Below are positions 17,588 to 26,667 of a DNA stretch of 64,000 bases, piece by piece. The DNA is from UBA2589 sp965223235. Lineage in GTDB: Bacteria; Gemmatimonadota; Gemmatimonadetes; Longimicrobiales; Gaopeijiaceae. The notes beneath the pieces were generated by a model, which searched no databases, had not been told where the DNA came from, and saw only the letters and a program-made list of their open reading frames with translations. Position numbers and translations under genes: made by a program. Every line of letters begins with the position of its first letter. Positions within the stretch are counted from its first letter, which is position 1. The stretch covers positions 186,001 through 250,000 of the forward strand of contig CBDCVV010000007.1 in NCBI GenBank assembly GCA_965223235.1, read 5' to 3'.

Positions 17588-18871
17588 ATGGCCTCTTCGG
17601 AATTCGCGCGACTTCCCGGGTTCCGGGACTTCCCACCTGAGGAGTACGCGCTCAGGGCGCACATCCAGGACGCATGGAGAGCGGCGGCGGGCCGCTATGG
17701 CTTCGAAGAGTACGATGGGCCTCCGCTCGAGCCGCTCGACTTGTATGTCGAGAAGAGCGGTGAAGAGATCGTAGGTCAGCTCTACAACTTCACCGACAAA
17801 GGGGAACGCGAGGTGTCGCTCCGTCCCGAGATGACACCCTCCCTCGCTCGCATTCTGAGCGGTCGCAGTCGGGGGATGAGCAAGCCGATCCGCTGGTTCT
17901 CCGTGCCACAACTCTTCCGGTACGAGCGCCAGCAGAGGGGAAGGCTGCGCGAACACTTTCAGTGGAACGTCGACATCGTCGGCGAAGAGAGTGTAGCCGC
18001 GGACGCCGAGGTCGTGGCGGTCGCCATCGACGGACTCCGCGCCCTCGGCCTCACCGAGGCTGATTTTGCGGTCCGTGTGTCCGATCGAAAGCTACTCACC
18101 GCGTTGCTCGGTGTAATTGGGGTCACCCCGTCGAGGTTGACGGCTGCCTTCTCGGTCATCGACAAGATGGAGCGGCTCCCAACCGAGTCAGCCGACGGCC
18201 TCTTTCGTACCAAGGCCGGCCTCGACGACGGCCAGGTCCAGGCCCTGAGAGGACTGCTCGACGTGACCGATGTGGAGGCCCTCGCCGAAGGGTTCGGTGG
18301 GCATCCGGCCGTTGCGCCGGAACTCGATCGACTTCGGGACTACATGGCTCACCTCCAAGCCATGGGCCTCGGCGACTTCATTCAAGTCGACCTGAGGATC
18401 GTGCGGGGGCTCGCCTACTACACTGGTATCGTCTTCGAGCTCTTCGACCGAGCGGGCGAGCTGCGGGCAATCTGTGGTGGTGGACGTTACGACGACCTTC
18501 TAGAGCGTGTTGGAGGAGAGGCGCTCCCAGCGGTCGGCTTCGGGATGGGCGATGTCGTGCTCGGCGAGCTCCTTGCTTCGCGAGGCCTCGTGCCCGAGTA
18601 CCGCCGCCACGTCGATTTCTTCGTGCTCTGGGTTACACCGGCGCAGCGCGCAGACGCGATCCGTCTTGCGCACGAGCTGCGCGACGGAGGTCGATCCGTC
18701 GCGTACTCGTTGAAAGCGGCGTCGATCACGAAGCAGCTGAAGGCGGCCGCCAAACACGGAGCGGATACCGCCGTGATTCTGGGCCCTGACGAGGCGGAGA
18801 GAGGTGTGGTCCTGACCAGGGATATGAGGACGGGTGAGGAGGCGGAGAAAGCACCCTCCTCCTTGCTGTGA
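17588..18871 (+). CDS. hisS: Histidyl-tRNA synthetase
   Basis: Class II synthetase charging tRNA-His. The 427-residue product shows motif 1 around FRDFPPEE and YNFTDKGEREVSLRPEMTPSLAR, motif 2 FRYERQQRGRLREHFQWNVDIVG, the histidine loop RGLAYYTGIVFE and motif 3 CGGGRYDDLLERVGG. A C-terminal anticodon-binding domain from about residue 335 separates it from HisZ, which lacks it. The motif 2 variant REHFQWN is closer in look to archaeal or eukaryotic HisRS than to the E. coli form. ATG 17588 is the natural start; longer readings overlap folC. Confidence 0.92.
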   Translation: MASSEFARLPGFRDFPPEEYALRAHIQDAWRAAAGRYGFEEYDGPPLEPLDLYVEKSGEEIVGQLYNFTDKGEREVSLRPEMTPSLARILSGRSRGMSKPIRWFSVPQLFRYERQQRGRLREHFQWNVDIVGEESVAADAEVVAVAIDGLRALGLTEADFAVRVSDRKLLTALLGVIGVTPSRLTAAFSVIDKMERLPTESADGLFRTKAGLDDGQVQALRGLLDVTDVEALAEGFGGHPAVAPELDRLRDYMAHLQAMGLGDFIQVDLRIVRGLAYYTGIVFELFDRAGELRAICGGGRYDDLLERVGGEALPAVGFGMGDVVLGELLASRGLVPEYRRHVDFFVLWVTPAQRADAIRLAHELRDGGRSVAYSLKAASITKQLKAAAKHGADTAVILGPDEAERGVVLTRDMRTGEEAEKAPSSLL

Positions 18872-19179
18872 GCGAGGGCAGTCGCTCCGATACCGAGGCG
18901 GCGGATCAGGCGCACGTCGTCACGCGACGGGCGATCCGGCGGCTTGACCTCCTCGAGTGGGTGGTGGTCCTGGGTGGGATGGTCCTCTCACTCGTGGGCG
19001 GGGCGATCGTGGGGTGGCTTTTGAGCCTGACCTTCGCGTGGCCCTTCCGTTCGGCGTGGATCGGTGCGTCCTTGTTCCTCTTCGTGGTATCTGGAGGAGT
19101 GGCACTCCTCCAAATTCGCAGCGAAGCTCGGGCTGACGCGGCCCGCATCGCAGAAGTGAGAGACAGACACGATGGCTGA
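18868..19179 (+). CDS. Small two-helix membrane protein, unknown
   Basis: A 103-residue protein not recognised as a family. It has a polar N-terminus, two hydrophobic segments (about residues 32-55 and 61-82) and a charged helical C-terminus (RSEARADAARIAEVRDRHD). The GTG start lies in a GTGA overlap with hisS and the end overlaps proS by eight bases, so it is a real member of the hisS-proS transcript. Position between two synthetase genes does not reveal its job. Confidence 0.7.
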   Translation: MSEGSRSDTEAADQAHVVTRRAIRRLDLLEWVVVLGGMVLSLVGGAIVGWLLSLTFAWPFRSAWIGASLFLFVVSGGVALLQIRSEARADAARIAEVRDRHDG

Positions 19180-20632
19180 CGACAAGAAGCTGACCCCGAG
19201 AGACGAAGACTTCGCGGCATGGTACAACGAGGTCGTCCAACGAGCTGAGCTCGCGGACTACTCGCCCGTACGGGGGAGCATGGTCATCCGTCCCTGGGGG
19301 TACGGGATCTGGGAACTCATGCAGCGCGCGCTCGACCAGATGTTCAAGGACACCGGTCACGAGAACGCCTACTTCCCGCTCCTGATCCCGATGTCGTTCA
19401 TCGAGCGTGAGAAGGAGCACGTCGAAGGCTTTGCCCCTGAGCTAGCCGTCGTCACGCAAGCGGGGGGCAAGGAACTCGACGAACCGTACGTGGTGCGGCC
19501 GACCTCCGAGACGATCATCTATTCGATGTATGCCAAGTGGGTTCAGAGTTACCGGGATCTGCCGGTTCTCATGAACCAGTGGGCCAACGTCATGCGCTGG
19601 GAGATGCGCACGCGCCTCTTTCTGCGGACGTCGGAGTTTCTCTGGCAGGAGGGTCACACCGCGCACGCTTCTGCCGAGGAGGCGGAAGAGGAAACGCTTC
19701 TCATTCTCGGGCTCTATCGCGACTTCATGGAGAATTGGATCGGGATGCCGCCGCTGACCGGGCTGAAGTCCGAGTCCGAGAAGTTTGCGGGTGCGGTGCG
19801 GAGCTACTCGTGCGAGGCGCTCATGCAGGATGGCAAGGCGCTCCAGGCAGGGACGTCACACTTTCTCGGCCAGAACTTCGCACGCCAGTTCGATCTCAAG
19901 TTCCAGTCGGAAGATGGGCAAGAAGAGTACGCCTGGAACACGTCGTGGGGTGTATCGACGCGCCTCGTGGGTGGTCTCGTGATGACACATGGGGACGACA
20001 ACGGAATCGTGGTGCCGCCGCGCCTGGCTCCGACGCAGGTCGTGATTGTGCCGATCTTGAAAGGAGACGACACGTCACCGGTGCTCGAGAAGGCGGACGA
20101 GGTCAGCGCGCGACTCAAGGATCTCGGGGTGCGGACGAAGATCGATGCCCGTGAGAATCTCTCTCCGGGTGCGAAGTACTATGAGTGGGAGCGGAAGGGC
20201 GTGCCCTACCGCATCGAGATCGGCCCGAGGGATCTCGAGAAGGGGTCGGTCGCGCTGGCGCGCCGCATTACCCCTGAGGGCGAGAAGCGAAAGGCCTTCC
20301 TGCCCGAGGACGAGGCCGTGGCGCGGATGCCAGCGTTGCTCGAAGCATTTCAGACGGAGCTACGCGATGCCGCCTTAGCGCGCCGAGAGGCAGCGACGGT
20401 CCGTGGTGTGTCGACGTTGGCAGAACTCGAGGATGCTTTCGCTCAGGGTGCAGGCTTCGTCTTCACGGGGTGGAGCGGATCGGAGGCAGTGGAAGAAGAG
20501 GTCAAGACGAAGACCAAGGCCACGATCCGGTGCCTCGTGGGTGAAGAGTTCCGTTCGGACTCGGCTCCCGAGCGGTGTGTTTCGGGGAGCGGCGATTCTG
20601 TCGCGGAGGTGGCTTGGGCCAGGGCCTACTGA
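19172..20632 (+). CDS. proS: Prolyl-tRNA synthetase, archaeal/eukaryotic type
   Basis: Charges tRNA-Pro. The 486-residue length, lack of the large editing insertion, and C-terminal zinc-like extension ending ARAY mark the ProS type 3 form found in archaea, eukaryotes and some bacteria rather than the E. coli type. Motifs seen: GSMVIRPWGYGIWELMQRALDQMF, RPTSETIIYSMYAKWVQSYRDLP, motif 2 MRWEMRTRLFLRTSEFLWQEGHTAHA, and GVSTRLVGGLVMTHGDD near motif 3. The C-terminus retains CLVGEEFRSD, with fewer cysteines than four-Cys zinc versions. Confidence 0.95.
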   Translation: MADDKKLTPRDEDFAAWYNEVVQRAELADYSPVRGSMVIRPWGYGIWELMQRALDQMFKDTGHENAYFPLLIPMSFIEREKEHVEGFAPELAVVTQAGGKELDEPYVVRPTSETIIYSMYAKWVQSYRDLPVLMNQWANVMRWEMRTRLFLRTSEFLWQEGHTAHASAEEAEEETLLILGLYRDFMENWIGMPPLTGLKSESEKFAGAVRSYSCEALMQDGKALQAGTSHFLGQNFARQFDLKFQSEDGQEEYAWNTSWGVSTRLVGGLVMTHGDDNGIVVPPRLAPTQVVIVPILKGDDTSPVLEKADEVSARLKDLGVRTKIDARENLSPGAKYYEWERKGVPYRIEIGPRDLEKGSVALARRITPEGEKRKAFLPEDEAVARMPALLEAFQTELRDAALARREAATVRGVSTLAELEDAFAQGAGFVFTGWSGSEAVEEEVKTKTKATIRCLVGEEFRSDSAPERCVSGSGDSVAEVAWARAY

Positions 20633-21879
20633 CGTCTACGGCGTTTCCCCGGATCGATGGGGTGCTCCATTGTGGGAGCACGCCTGCCACCGCGCTCGCG
20701 GAGCGCTTTGGGACACCCCTCTACGTCTACGACGTGGCGTGGGTGAGGAGTCGGGTGGAGCTCTTCCGCTCAGCGTTCCGGGAGGTCGACCACCTCTTGG
20801 CGTACTCCGTGAAGGCAAATGGAAATCTCGCCGTCCTGCGTACGTTGGAGCGAGCCGGGTGTGGTGCCGATATCACCAGTGGAGGCGAACTCTATCGAGC
20901 GTTGAAGGCGGGCTTCGATCCAGCGCGAATCGTCTTCGCCGGAGTGGGGAAGAGCAGAGAAGAGATCGCTGTCGCGCTGGAGGCTGGCATCCTGGCCTTC
21001 AACGTCGAGAGCCGGGCGGAGTTGGAGCGCATCGGCTCCGTTGCTCACGGGTTGGGTGTTGTAGCTCCGGTCGCACTCCGGGTAAATCCGGATGTGTTCG
21101 CATCGACCCCTCACGAATACACCCGAACCGGAACGCGGGAGACGAAGTTCGGCGTTCCCTGGGCGGATGCTCGTGCGGCGTACCAGTGGGCGAGTAGTCA
21201 TGCCAGCCTCGAGCCGATAGGAATCGACGTCCACATCGGGTCGCAGATTACGGCTCCTGAGCCCTACGTGACGGCGCTCGACCGGGTCTTGCAGCTGGTC
21301 GCGGAGCTCGAGGAGGACGGGATCTCGTTGCGTCTTCTCGACCTCGGGGGCGGCTTCGGTATCCGCTACGACCACCGTGCGGGGCTCGACGTGACCGAGT
21401 TAGCGCGCAGGATCGCTCCGCGGATCGCGGCCACCGGGCTCCAGTTGATCTTGGAGCCGGGTAGGGCGCTCGTGGGGGAAGCAGGCCTCTTGCTGACCCG
21501 TGTGGAGTATGTGAAGGACACGGGCGACAAGACGTTCGTAATTGTCGACGGAGGTATGAGCGAGCTCATTCGTCCCAGTCATTACGGCGGGTACCACGAG
21601 ATCGAAAACGTGACCGAGCGCCGGGGACGCGCCGAACGACATGTCGATGTCGTCGGCCCCATATGCGAGACGGGCGATTTCCTAGCCCTGGACCGACCCC
21701 TGCCACTGCCGGAAGCTGGTGAGTTGCTCGCCGTGCGAGCCGTCGGTGCGTACGGCTTTGCCATGGCCTCGAATTACAACGGGCGACCTCGCCCCGCCGA
21801 GGTCGTAGTCGACGGCGACGAGGTGCGGCTCGCGCGACGCCGAGAGACCCTTGAAGACCTAATTCGTGGGGAAGTATGA
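20614..21879 (+). CDS. lysA: Diaminopimelate decarboxylase
   Basis: PLP enzyme for the last step of lysine biosynthesis, meso-diaminopimelate to lysine. The PLP lysine lies in AYSVKANGN near residue 65, and the family motifs HIGSQI and LDLGGGFGIRYD follow; the C-terminal beta-barrel has GPICETGDFLA. The start is uncertain: TTG 20614 has GGAGG four bases upstream, CTG 20629 would overlap the proS TGA, and GTG 20662 is a later option. The stop overlaps guaA by ATGA. Length about 421 residues, normal for LysA. Confidence 0.93.
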   Translation: MGQGLLTSTAFPRIDGVLHCGSTPATALAERFGTPLYVYDVAWVRSRVELFRSAFREVDHLLAYSVKANGNLAVLRTLERAGCGADITSGGELYRALKAGFDPARIVFAGVGKSREEIAVALEAGILAFNVESRAELERIGSVAHGLGVVAPVALRVNPDVFASTPHEYTRTGTRETKFGVPWADARAAYQWASSHASLEPIGIDVHIGSQITAPEPYVTALDRVLQLVAELEEDGISLRLLDLGGGFGIRYDHRAGLDVTELARRIAPRIAATGLQLILEPGRALVGEAGLLLTRVEYVKDTGDKTFVIVDGGMSELIRPSHYGGYHEIENVTERRGRAERHVDVVGPICETGDFLALDRPLPLPEAGELLAVRAVGAYGFAMASNYNGRPRPAEVVVDGDEVRLARRRETLEDLIRGEV

Positions 21880-23429
21880 CGCACGACCATGACCGTGTTC
21901 TGATCTTGGATTGTGGTTCTCAATTCACCCAGCTCATCGCACGGAGGATCCGCGAGGAGCGGGTGTACTGCGAGATCCATCCGGCGTCTCGATCGATCGA
22001 GTGGATCCGAGAATGGCGCCCTACGGCGGTGATCCTCTCCGGTGGGCCGAGCTCGGTCTACGACGACGACGCCCCGACCGTTGCTCCTGAGCTGCTTTCC
22101 GAGGGTGTCCCTCTCCTCGGAATCTGTTACGGGATGCAGCTGATCGCTCAGCTTGAGGGGGGGCGGGTAGTGCCGGGGCATCGCGAGTACGGGCGGGCCG
22201 AGCTCGAGGTCGAGGCGACCGAGGGTCTCTTTGCGGGCTTCGATTCCGGAGAAGGGTCGACGGTGTGGTGCAGCCATGGCGACCACGTGGATGACCCGCC
22301 AGAGGGATACCGACGCATAGCCTCCACAGGCACGCTGCCCACGGCTGCCTTCCGGGCGACCGATGGACGCCCGATTTGGGGAGTGCAGTTCCATCCGGAG
22401 GTCGCTCATACGGCGCGAGGTGACGAGATCATCTCGAACTTCTTGTTCGAGGTCGCGAAGTGTCGTCCCACTTGGACTCCCGGAGCGTTCATCGACGACA
22501 CGATCGAGAAGATTCGCGCTCAGATAGGTGAAGGGACGGCGATCTGCGGGCTCTCCGGGGGCGTCGACTCGTCGGTTGCCGCACTCCTCGTACACCGAGC
22601 CATTGGCGACCGGCTGACGTGCATCTTCGTGGACCACGGCCTGCTCCGGAAGGATGAACGCACCCAGGTAGAGACCATGTTCCGGTCGCACTACGACATG
22701 AAGCTCGTCGTGGAAGACGCCGTCGAACCGTTCTTGGCGGATCTTCAGGGGGTCACCGATCCCGAGGCGAAGCGGAAGGCGATCGGGAAGCGCTTCATTG
22801 AGGTCTTCGACGAGACTGCGGCTCGTGAGGGAACCGGGGCCGCTTTCCTCGTCCAAGGCACGCTCTACCCGGATGTCATCGAATCCGTGTCGGCGGGAGG
22901 TCCTTCGGTGACGATCAAGTCACACCACAACGTAGGTGGACTGCCCGACGATGTTCCGTTCGACTTGGTCGAACCACTTCGAGAGCTCTTCAAGGACGAG
23001 GTACGGGCCGTGGGCCGCGAGCTCGGGCTGCCGGCGTCTTTCGTAGGAAGGCACCCTTTCCCAGGGCCGGGGCTCGCGATTCGGGTGCTCGGTGAGATCA
23101 CGAGTGAGCGGCTCGACACGTTACGCGAAGCCGACGCCATCTACTTGGAGGAGATCCGTGCCGCGGGGCTCTACGACGAGATCTGGCAAGCCTTCGCTGT
23201 ACTCCTGCCGGTGCAATCGGTCGGCGTCATGGGGGATGCCAGGACGTACGAGAGCGTGCTGGCCCTCCGCGCGGTCACCTCTCGCGATGGGATGACCGCA
23301 GACTGGTTCCCATTTCCCCACGACGTACTGGGTCGAATCTCGACCCGCATTATCAACGAGGTTCCGGGCGTGAACCGGGTTACCTACGACGTCAGCTCGA
23401 AACCTCCCGCGACGATCGAGTGGGAGTGA
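21876..23429 (+). CDS. guaA: GMP synthase (glutamine-hydrolysing)
   Basis: Converts XMP to GMP using glutamine. The 517-residue protein has an N-terminal class I amidotransferase domain with the nucleophile Cys in GICYGMQLIAQ (about residue 87) and the His/Glu pair in GVQFHPEV. The ATP pyrophosphatase P-loop LSGGVDSSVAALL lies near residue 225. The dimerisation domain ends with the expected SSKPPATIEWE. Coupled to lysA through ATGA. It converges on the RidA gene. Confidence 0.97.
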   Translation: MTHDHDRVLILDCGSQFTQLIARRIREERVYCEIHPASRSIEWIREWRPTAVILSGGPSSVYDDDAPTVAPELLSEGVPLLGICYGMQLIAQLEGGRVVPGHREYGRAELEVEATEGLFAGFDSGEGSTVWCSHGDHVDDPPEGYRRIASTGTLPTAAFRATDGRPIWGVQFHPEVAHTARGDEIISNFLFEVAKCRPTWTPGAFIDDTIEKIRAQIGEGTAICGLSGGVDSSVAALLVHRAIGDRLTCIFVDHGLLRKDERTQVETMFRSHYDMKLVVEDAVEPFLADLQGVTDPEAKRKAIGKRFIEVFDETAAREGTGAAFLVQGTLYPDVIESVSAGGPSVTIKSHHNVGGLPDDVPFDLVEPLRELFKDEVRAVGRELGLPASFVGRHPFPGPGLAIRVLGEITSERLDTLREADAIYLEEIRAAGLYDEIWQAFAVLLPVQSVGVMGDARTYESVLALRAVTSRDGMTADWFPFPHDVLGRISTRIINEVPGVNRVTYDVSSKPPATIEWE

Positions 23430-23463
23430 CCGCGCGCGGGGGCAACCGTCAGCCCGAGGCGAG

Positions 23464-23856
23464 TTAGTCGGGCGAAACGACCGCGTCGGCTTCGATCTCG
23501 ACCAGCATCTCGGGGTCGATGAGCCGGCTCACTTCGACCATCGTCGTGGTGGGGTGGTGATCTGCGAAGACGTCTCCATGGGCCCGGCCGTACTCCTCCC
23601 ACCGGCTGATGTCGGTGACAAAAATGCGAGTGCGAGTGACGTGGTGTAGCTCAGCTCCGACGTCGGCGAGCGCCTTCTGAATGAGCTCCAAGCATCGATG
23701 GGTTTGGGCGTACGCGTCGCCCGGGGCGACGACGGACCCGTCGTCGGCCACGGCGGCGGTACCGGTTACGAAGACTCGATCACCGGTGCGAAGGGCTCGG
23801 CAGTATCCGACTACGGACTCCCAAGGGGCCCCGCTGTACGTTCTCTGGAATGACAC
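23464..23856 (-). CDS. RidA/YjgF family protein
   Basis: Family of trimeric enamine/imine deaminases that detoxify 2-aminoacrylate-type intermediates. From GTG 23856 (read on the minus strand) the product is 130 residues with the family look: GDRVFVTGTAAV, the DAYAQTHRCLELIQKAL helix, TRIFVTDI and a C-terminal LVEIEADAVV. The signature arginine for catalysis sits in the HVTRTRIFVTD region. An upstream in-frame extension to 24051 lies inside the neighbouring divergent gene and does not fit the family. Whether it acts like canonical RidA is not certain. Confidence 0.82.
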   Translation of the reverse strand: MSFQRTYSGAPWESVVGYCRALRTGDRVFVTGTAAVADDGSVVAPGDAYAQTHRCLELIQKALADVGAELHHVTRTRIFVTDISRWEEYGRAHGDVFADHHPTTTMVEVSRLIDPEMLVEIEADAVVSPD

Positions 23857-23950
23857 TTGCTGTCCGGATGAGGAAGATAGAGGCGAAGTGGGGCGATATA
23901 CGTCGTCCCGGACGCCGAGATACCCTTCACTGTCAGGGAAGGTCATGCAC

Positions 23951-24559
23951 ATGTGCAAGCGCTGGCTCTGCGGGATTGTGTGCGGCGGTGCCATTCTCGC
24001 GACTCCTCTCCAAGGGGCCGGACAGATCCTCTGGGACGCTCCTCCCCTCATCAGTCACGTCGCTCCGGCGGGGGTATCGCTCTTCCTCCTTTCCCCGGCG
24101 GTCGGGGATCTCGGGGGCCTCATCACGTATCGCCACGATGCCGGACCGGTCGGGCTCGGGTATCGATTCGGAATCGCCGACCGACGAGGAGGCGATGGTC
24201 TGGCCGTCGCCGGAGGAGTCGACGTGTCGGGATTTTTGGCGCGGAGCATCGAGGACGCGCCCCTCGACTTGCTCTGGTGGTCCGGGGTCGGGATGGGGTT
24301 CGGAGATTTCACCGTCGTCTCGGTGCCCCTGGGAGCGATGATCGGATGGACCGGCCGGGCGGAAGAGGTGTTGATCAGTCCGTACGGCGGCGGTCACATG
24401 GCGTTGGACATCACCGACATCGACGGGGACAACATCGACCTACATGGGGCCTTCGACGTCGGGCTCGACATCGTCTTGAGCTCGGGGTGGCTCGTGCGGT
24501 TCGGTGCGAGCTTCGGCGACAGAGACGCGCTCGCGTTCGGTTTCCGGCTCCCGAATTAG
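23951..24559 (+). CDS. Exported beta-barrel-like protein, unknown
   Basis: A 202-residue protein with a Sec-type signal (basic MCKRW, hydrophobic stretch, likely cleavage after LQGAGQ) followed by glycine- and aromatic-rich alternating strands such as VGLGYRFGIAD and WLVRFGASFGD, ending FGFRLPN with a near C-terminal aromatic. This is the look of an outer-membrane or periplasmic beta-barrel. ATG 23951 has AGGGAAGG eight bases upstream and is preferred over ATG 23945. I do not recognise a family. Confidence 0.6.
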   Translation: MCKRWLCGIVCGGAILATPLQGAGQILWDAPPLISHVAPAGVSLFLLSPAVGDLGGLITYRHDAGPVGLGYRFGIADRRGGDGLAVAGGVDVSGFLARSIEDAPLDLLWWSGVGMGFGDFTVVSVPLGAMIGWTGRAEEVLISPYGGGHMALDITDIDGDNIDLHGAFDVGLDIVLSSGWLVRFGASFGDRDALAFGFRLPN

Positions 24560-24584
24560 TGCCGTGAGGGGCGGGACAGGAGGC

Positions 24585-24929
24585 TCAGCGCGGCTCTACT
24601 TCGCGGTCCAGGCGTGTCTCGACTTCGTTCCACACGTCTCGCATGTACTCGAGTTCGGTCGCATGGACCTCGACAAACGCCTCGAGGTCGGCTTCGGTGA
24701 CTCCGTGTTCGGCGAGCACCCGCTCGCGGTCCGCCGTCGCGAGCCGGAGGGAGTCGGTCGAAAGCGCGGCCTCGCGCAGATCCACATACGTATCGATGAA
24801 GGTCTCGGATGTGATCGTGTCCGGGCTTCCTCCTCCACACCCCTGGAGAAGGAGGATCAGTGCTCCGGTCGTCCAAAGGGAGGGAGCGCCGCGCGGGCCC
24901 GAGACGTAACCACCAGTGGAAGGGCTCAA
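24585..24929 (-). CDS. Small lipoprotein, DUF4296-like
   Basis: A 114-residue product with a lipobox-like LILLLQGCGGG, so the mature protein would be lipid-anchored at Cys31. The rest is a helical, acidic domain (FIDTYVDLREAA, RVLAEHGVTEADLEAFVEVH) that resembles DUF4296 in pattern; this is weak. The start is a TTG at 24929, the only in-frame candidate that keeps the signal. Convergent with the beta-barrel gene. Function unknown. Confidence 0.5.
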   Translation of the reverse strand: MSPSTGGYVSGPRGAPSLWTTGALILLLQGCGGGSPDTITSETFIDTYVDLREAALSTDSLRLATADRERVLAEHGVTEADLEAFVEVHATELEYMRDVWNEVETRLDREVEPR

Positions 24930-25095
24930 TCGTGACTCATCGTTAGGTGTTCCTGTCTGTAGTTGCGTGGTATCCCGCTGTCGCTGCCAAGATCCACCGT
25001 AGCGCGTCTATCGAACGCAAGGTCGACGCTGATACCGTTATATATCCAAGCTGGAAGCGGCCCAAGTCGGCCGTACTGACCAAGGGAGAAGTCTC

Positions 25096-26535
25096 GTGCG
25101 CCTGAGCCATACCGCCACCACCGTCCTGCTGCTCACACTTGCTGCGTGCGCCGTGAACCCGGCGACCGGACGTCGCGAACTGATGTTGGTCTCCGAGGGT
25201 CAGGAGGTCCAGATGGGAATGTCATCGGATCCTCAGGTGACTGCTGCGTACGGACTCGTCGACGATCCGGCCCTGCAGGACTACGTGTCTCGACTCGGCA
25301 TGGACATCGCCCGGGCGTCCGAGCGTCCCCAGCTCCCGTGGTCATTCAAGGTCGTCGATGACCCGATCGTGAATGCGTTCGCCCTACCAGGGGGGTTCAT
25401 CTACGTAACCCGGGGCATTCTCGCGAATTTCGACTCCGAAGCGGAGCTGATGGGCGTTCTCGGCCACGAGGTCGGGCACGTCACCGCACGGCACGGGGCA
25501 AGTCAGATGAGTCGCCAGCAGCTGCAAGGCGCGGTGGTCATGGTAGGTGCGGTCGCTTCCGAAACGTTCCGCAACTATGCCGGGCTCGCGATGGGCGGAC
25601 TTCAGATCCTGAACCTCAGCTACTCTCGCGGCGACGAGTCGGAGTCCGACATGCTGGGGCTGCGTTACATCTCGGAACTAGGGTACGACCCTGACGCGAT
25701 GATCGGCGTCTTCGACATGCTCGCGCTGGCCGGCGGCGGTGGTGAGGGACAGCGGCTTCCCGAGTGGCAGCTCACGCACCCGTACCCTGAGAACCGAGAG
25801 GCGGACATGCGCGCCCAGATCGCGGAGTCCGGGATGTCCCGGGACGGCACGGTGGGTCGCGACCGCTACCTCGACATGATCGACGGGATCGTCTTCGGGG
25901 TGAATCCGCGCGACGGGTACTTCGAAGACGAGCGCTTCTTGCATCCGGACCTCGCCTTCGAACTAACCTTCCCGTCGGGGTGGGGCACGGTCAACCAGAA
26001 GTCGATGGTCGGGGCCGGGGCTCCGAGCGAAGATGCGGCGGTGATTCTCACGATCGCGGAAGGGGAGACCACAGCGCGAGGAGCGCTCGACGCCTTCCTT
26101 TCCAACGAGGGGATGACGGCAGGAGCCGCGTCGCACCGCTCGATCAACGGGCTCACGGCCTCGCGAGCGAGCTTCGGGGCTACCACGGAGCAGGGGGCTT
26201 TGGCAGGCGAGATCGCCTTCATTCAGCACGATGCACTCGTATATCAGATCCTCGGGTACTCGACGGAGGCGGGGTGGGCGAACCATCGGAACTCGGTCTC
26301 GGGAACGATCTCGAGCTTCCGGCCGGTCACCGATCGGCGGGTGCTCGATGTGCAGCCCATGCGGTTGGATATCGTGACGGTGCCTTCCGCGATGTCCCTC
26401 GAGCGCTACGTCGAGCAGAACGGCTCCCCAATCGACATCGAGGAGCTCCGGAAGCTCAACCGTCTCGGAGCCGGGGAAGTGATCTCGGGAGGCTCCCGGA
26501 TTAAGGTCGTACGGGGTACGCCGGTCGGCCGCTAA
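25096..26535 (+). CDS. M48 family metallopeptidase lipoprotein with C-terminal LysM-like region
   Basis: Periplasmic zinc peptidase of the BepA/LoiP kind. The 479-residue protein starts with a lipoprotein signal (LLLTLAAC, Cys16 as lipid site). The zinc motif HExxH is GHEVGHVTARH near residue 126, with the third ligand Glu in the SRGDESESDMLG segment. A domain of unknown role spans about residues 270-420, and the last 50 residues (SLERYVEQNGSPIDIEELRKLNRL) resemble LysM. GTG 25096 follows GGGAGAAG. Likely role: envelope protein quality control (inference). Confidence 0.9.
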   Translation: MRLSHTATTVLLLTLAACAVNPATGRRELMLVSEGQEVQMGMSSDPQVTAAYGLVDDPALQDYVSRLGMDIARASERPQLPWSFKVVDDPIVNAFALPGGFIYVTRGILANFDSEAELMGVLGHEVGHVTARHGASQMSRQQLQGAVVMVGAVASETFRNYAGLAMGGLQILNLSYSRGDESESDMLGLRYISELGYDPDAMIGVFDMLALAGGGGEGQRLPEWQLTHPYPENREADMRAQIAESGMSRDGTVGRDRYLDMIDGIVFGVNPRDGYFEDERFLHPDLAFELTFPSGWGTVNQKSMVGAGAPSEDAAVILTIAEGETTARGALDAFLSNEGMTAGAASHRSINGLTASRASFGATTEQGALAGEIAFIQHDALVYQILGYSTEAGWANHRNSVSGTISSFRPVTDRRVLDVQPMRLDIVTVPSAMSLERYVEQNGSPIDIEELRKLNRLGAGEVISGGSRIKVVRGTPVGR

Positions 26536-26560
26536 AGGGGTTTCCGTGCAGGGCGCGATC

Positions 26561-26589
26561 GTCTCAAGAGTTGGCCCGGAAGTTGAGTC
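26561..26589. promoter_or_regulatory. Inverted repeat upstream of clpB (candidate operator)
   Basis: GTCTCAA (26561-26567) and TTGAGTC (26583-26589) form a near-perfect inverted repeat with a 15-base spacer, directly followed by TATAAG (26590-26595), a possible -10 box. A related TTGAGAC lies just before the clpB ATG. The arms recall half of the HspR HAIR site but in the opposite order, and no CIRCE is present. Confidence 0.3.
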
Positions 26590-26667
26590 TATAAGGGGTT
26601 AGAAGCATGCGGATCTGCCGAAGTGGCAGGCCGCGCGGCCTCTGACCTTGGACCGGGAGTTGAGACG

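Noticed and set aside
26561..26589. HspR HAIR site before clpB
   Set aside because: The half-sites are in the opposite order (CTCAAG then TTGAGT) with a 15-base spacer, unlike HAIR.
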